NCBI GenBank assembly: GCA_013178045.1
Contig: JABLXP010000002.1
Coordinates: 1 to 64,000, forward strand
From: Bacillota bacterium
GTDB taxonomy: Bacteria > Bacillota > Ch66
Direction: 5' to 3'
Length of the DNA: 64,000 nt
The notes beneath the pieces are model-generated. The model ran no database searches, had not been told where the DNA came from, and saw only the letters and a list, made by a program, of their open reading frames with translations. The translations under genes and the position numbers were made by a program. Each line of letters begins with the position of its first letter. Within the stretch, counting starts at the first letter, position 1. Positions 61,237 through 64,000 of the stretch are shown here, one piece after another.

Positions 61237-61812
61237 ATGCAGAGGCTGTTTCCTAATGGGGTACAACTGGCCCACCGGTATCTCGCTGAGGTGGTCTGTG
61301 CCGGGGATAAGGTGATCGACGCCACTGCTGGTAATGGTCATGACACCTGCTTTTTGGCTAGACTGGTTGGCCCGGCCGGCAAGGTTTACGCTTTTGATAT
61401 CCAGGCAGGAGCTTTGCAGCGTACGGCCGGACGCCTGGCGGAAGCCGAAGTGATTGACCGGGTGAAACTAATCTGTGCCAGCCATGAACAAATGGAGGAT
61501 TTTGTCTCGGAACCGGTCAGCGCGGTGATGTTTAATCTGGGTTATTTACCCGGTAGTGATCATAAAATTATCACCCAGCCAGCGTCTACACTGCGGGCGC
61601 TAGCGGCGGCCACCCGGTTGCTACAGGTGGGTGGGTTGATCACGGTCGTGGTGTACCCGGGCCACCCGGGTGGATTAGACGAGAGTCGAGCAGTTGATGA
61701 CTGGGTGGCGGGATTAGCCCAAGCCCAGTGGGACGTGGTCAAATTTTCTTTTCCTAACCGGGTGCATCATTCACCGTACTTAATTGTGGTTCAAAGAAGG
61801 GGGGATGGATAG
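61237..61812 (+). CDS. YtqB-like SAM-dependent methyltransferase
   Basis: A 191-aa protein of the small MraW-like rRNA methylase family (YtqB). SAM motif DATAGNGHDTCFLARLVG near residue 28, with YAFDIQ after it, FNLGYLPGSDH and a C-terminal YLIVVQRRG. Some YtqB homologues methylate tRNA wobble bases, but the substrate here cannot be told. Starts 4 nt after nadK and overlaps none of argR. Confidence 0.88.
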   Translation: MQRLFPNGVQLAHRYLAEVVCAGDKVIDATAGNGHDTCFLARLVGPAGKVYAFDIQAGALQRTAGRLAEAEVIDRVKLICASHEQMEDFVSEPVSAVMFNLGYLPGSDHKIITQPASTLRALAAATRLLQVGGLITVVVYPGHPGGLDESRAVDDWVAGLAQAQWDVVKFSFPNRVHHSPYLIVVQRRGDG

Positions 61813-61816
61813 ATCG

Positions 61817-62269
61817 ATGAAGACAAGGCGACATTTGAAGATCTTGGAGATCATCGAAAGCCGGGCAATACAAACCCAGGAGGAACTGGCGGAAGAACTG
61901 CGAAAAAATGGTTTTGATGTCACCCAGGCCACAGTTTCCCGTGATATTCGGGAGCTCCGGTTGGTCAAGGTTCCCTGGGGGGATGAGGCGTATCGCTACT
62001 CTGTCCCGCGTGAACATACCCCAGGAAATGTCCAGGAGCGTATGAAGCGGTTGTTTAAAGACTCGGTGACCCACATCGATAACAGTGAAAACCTGATCAT
62101 CATCCGCACTCTGCCGGGAACCGCGCATGCGGTGGCCTCCACCATTGATAATGCCAACTGGCCGGAAATAATTGGCACAGTCGCTGGTGATGATACCATT
62201 CTGGTGGTGGTTAAACCCAAAGACTTAACTGAGGCTGTTCAGCAAAAATTTGAGAGTCTGCTGGGTTAG
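61817..62269 (+). CDS. argR: Arginine repressor
   Basis: A 150-aa hexameric regulator. N-terminal winged helix KTRRHLKILEIIESRAIQTQEELAEELRKNGFDVTQATVSRDIRELRLVKV, then the arginine-binding core ending with GTVAGDDTILVVVK. In Firmicutes it represses arginine biosynthesis and may also regulate recN expression in this cluster. ATG 61817 matches the usual N-terminus; ATG 61805 lies too close to AAGGGGGG. Confidence 0.94.
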   Translation: MKTRRHLKILEIIESRAIQTQEELAEELRKNGFDVTQATVSRDIRELRLVKVPWGDEAYRYSVPREHTPGNVQERMKRLFKDSVTHIDNSENLIIIRTLPGTAHAVASTIDNANWPEIIGTVAGDDTILVVVKPKDLTEAVQQKFESLLG

Positions 62270-62290
62270 AGGATTAGGAGGAAGAAGAAG

Positions 62291-63994
62291 ATGCTCCTTG
62301 AACTGAACATCCAGAACGTGGCGCTGATCGAACAGCTCCGGTTGAATTTTTCGCGTGGTTTGAACGTCTTAACTGGCGAAACTGGGGCGGGCAAATCAAT
62401 TATTATTGACGCGGTCAGTCTGCTTTTGGGTGGGCGAGCCTCGGTAGATTATATCAGAACCAACGAGGACCGGGCGGTGGTTGAGGGGGTCTTTCAGTGT
62501 CAAGGCCATGTAGAGGTCAGCCGGTGTTTGCATGAGCTTGGTATCGAACTGGAAGAGGATGGAACGCTGATCCTGCTGCGTGAGATTACCCGAACGGGAC
62601 GCAACATCTGCCGGGTCAATGGCCGGACGGTTCCTCTCTCGGTGTATCGCGAGCTAGGACAGAATTTGGTTGAAATACATGGACAGCACGAAAATCAGCG
62701 GCTGCTTAATTCTAACCAGCATCTGCCTCTGCTGGACAACTTTGGAGGTGGCGAATTACTGGGCCTGGTTAATGAACTGCAGGGGATTTACCGGGCAATA
62801 GGGGCGGTGAGGAAGGAACTTGAGCGGTGGACTGGTAACGAAAAAGAGGTGGCTCGACGGCTTGATCTACTGCAGTATCAGATTGAAGAGATTGATGCCG
62901 CCCGGCTTCGGGTAGACGAAGAACTCCAGCTGGAAAATGAGAGAACCCGGCTCATGTATGCGGAAAAGCTGGCCAGCCAGACTGAACGGGCATACCAGTA
63001 TATTTTTGCTGGAGGCAAGCAGCAGGCAGCTGCGTTTGATTTGATTGGCCGGGCAGTTGCTGAACTCCGCGGTTTAGTGGGGATCGATCCGTCTTTAAAC
63101 CAAATACTGGAGAATCTGGAGTCAACCCAGTACCTGCTGGAAGACATGGCTCGCGAACTCAGGACTTATCGGGAAAACATCGAGTTCAACCCCCAGCGTC
63201 TGGATGCGGTTGAACAGCGGTTGGAACTAATTCGCCAGCTAAAACGCAAATATGGCGACTCCATTCAGGAGATATTACGGTATCGAACAGAAGCAGTGGC
63301 TGAGCGGGAGGAGATCCGGCGCAGCGGCGACAAAATCACTGCCCTGAGTGCAGAACTGCAGCGGTTAGAGCAGGAATTTGCTGACCGGGCTACTATCCTG
63401 TCGGCTCGGAGAAAAGAGGCGGCACGGCGGTTAGAGGTCTTAATAAAACGGGAACTATCCGACCTGGCTATGGAAAGTACCCAGTTTCAGGTTAGTTTGC
63501 GTCTTCGCCAGAACTGGACCAGTTCCGGGTATGATGAGGTAGAGTTCCTGATTTCTCCTAACCCAGGTGAACAACCGCGACCGTTGAGCAAGATCGCCTC
63601 TGGTGGCGAACTGTCACGAATCATGCTGGCAATTAAGACTATCCTGGCTGGTGTCGATGGGATCCCTACCTTGATTTTTGATGAGATTGACACTGGCATC
63701 GGTGGGCGAGCACTGCAGGGGGTTGCCCTGAAGCTTGAGCAGGTAGCGCGGGATTGCCAGGTGATCTGTGTCACCCACGCTCCCCAGATCGCCAGCTTTG
63801 CTGAGACGCATTTTTGCATTACCAAAGAAGTCCAGGGAGAGCGGACCCGCACCCAGGTGAGAGCCCTGACCGCTGATGAGCGAGTGGAGGAGATTGCACG
63901 GATGCTGGGTGGGGCTGAAGTGACTCCTTTAACCCGCCAGCATGCCCGGGAGATGCTTCAATTAGCTAGAAGTGCAAACACCCAGGCCAACTAA
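62291..63994 (+). CDS. recN: DNA repair protein RecN
   Basis: A 567-aa SMC-like ATPase in double-strand-break repair. Walker A GETGAGKS near residue 30, Q-loop HGQHENQRLL, a long coiled-coil middle, ABC signature LSKIASGGELSRIMLAIK, and Walker B LIFDEIDTGIGG near 460. Start ATG 62291 follows AGGAGGAAGAAG. The stop at 63992-63994 is just inside the window, so the gene is complete. Confidence 0.95.
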   Translation: MLLELNIQNVALIEQLRLNFSRGLNVLTGETGAGKSIIIDAVSLLLGGRASVDYIRTNEDRAVVEGVFQCQGHVEVSRCLHELGIELEEDGTLILLREITRTGRNICRVNGRTVPLSVYRELGQNLVEIHGQHENQRLLNSNQHLPLLDNFGGGELLGLVNELQGIYRAIGAVRKELERWTGNEKEVARRLDLLQYQIEEIDAARLRVDEELQLENERTRLMYAEKLASQTERAYQYIFAGGKQQAAAFDLIGRAVAELRGLVGIDPSLNQILENLESTQYLLEDMARELRTYRENIEFNPQRLDAVEQRLELIRQLKRKYGDSIQEILRYRTEAVAEREEIRRSGDKITALSAELQRLEQEFADRATILSARRKEAARRLEVLIKRELSDLAMESTQFQVSLRLRQNWTSSGYDEVEFLISPNPGEQPRPLSKIASGGELSRIMLAIKTILAGVDGIPTLIFDEIDTGIGGRALQGVALKLEQVARDCQVICVTHAPQIASFAETHFCITKEVQGERTRTQVRALTADERVEEIARMLGGAEVTPLTRQHAREMLQLARSANTQAN

Positions 63995-64000
63995 AGGAAT

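Overview
The window reads as one contiguous chromosomal stretch of a spore-forming, anaerobic Firmicute. The complete spoIIIAA-AH operon, the Asp23/AmaP/DUF2273 trio, CD1247-type and SpoIIIA neighbours, and frequent TTG/GTG starts behind strong AGGAGG-like sites point to a Desulfotomaculum/Pelotomaculum-like member of the Peptococcaceae. That assignment is inference from gene content and order, not from a search. All convincing genes are on the + strand. No rRNA, tRNA, IS element or CRISPR array was seen.

Layout. 0-6.4 kb: a QueG-like Fe-S protein, a YqeG-type phosphatase, a MerR-like regulator and a lone pseudopilin are interleaved with shikimate-pathway genes (aroE, aroC, aroK, aroB; aroQ lies at 25.4 kb). 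6.5-22.3 kb: two adjacent type IV pilus / type II secretion-like assembly sets. Set 1 is pilB, pilT, pilC, pilin, pilD, pilM, pilN, pilO. Set 2 is pilB, pilC, three pseudopilins, a PilX-like beta-rich protein, pilM, pilN, pilO, with no retraction ATPase or peptidase of its own. 22.5-27.5 kb: tldD/pmbA, aroQ, an Xaa-Pro peptidase and efp. 27.5-33.5 kb: a CD1247-like zinc-ribbon protein and the engulfment-channel operon spoIIIAA-AH. 33.7-44.0 kb: a pyruvate carboxylase B-type carboxyltransferase, Asp23/AmaP/DUF2273, then a housekeeping run nusB, TsaD-like paralogue, folD, xseA, xseB, ispA, dxs, tlyA.

44.0-60.3 kb is the accessory part. A CBS-PAS-PAS sigma-54 activator precedes a textbook -24/-12 promoter. 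That promoter drives a 4-hydroxybutyrate catabolic operon: abfD, a NifU-like scaffold, a small CxxC protein and a 4-hydroxybutyrate CoA-transferase, followed by an uncharacterised permease. Next comes an A/T-rich intergenic region with a near-perfect 45-nt palindrome, then a split Mrp/Mbh-type Na+/H+ antiporter operon with three MnhD-like subunits. At 60.4 kb the housekeeping series resumes with nadK, a YtqB-like methyltransferase, argR and recN. The tlyA-nadK-argR-recN order common in Firmicutes therefore appears to be interrupted by about 16 kb.

Working picture: the accessory block would take up 4-hydroxybutyrate, activate it with acetyl-CoA and dehydrate it to crotonyl-CoA under sigma-54 control. 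The neighbouring antiporter would manage the Na+/H+ gradient that a low-energy anaerobe depends on. The activation and dehydration steps rest on visible catalytic residues; the transport step and the link to the antiporter are inference.
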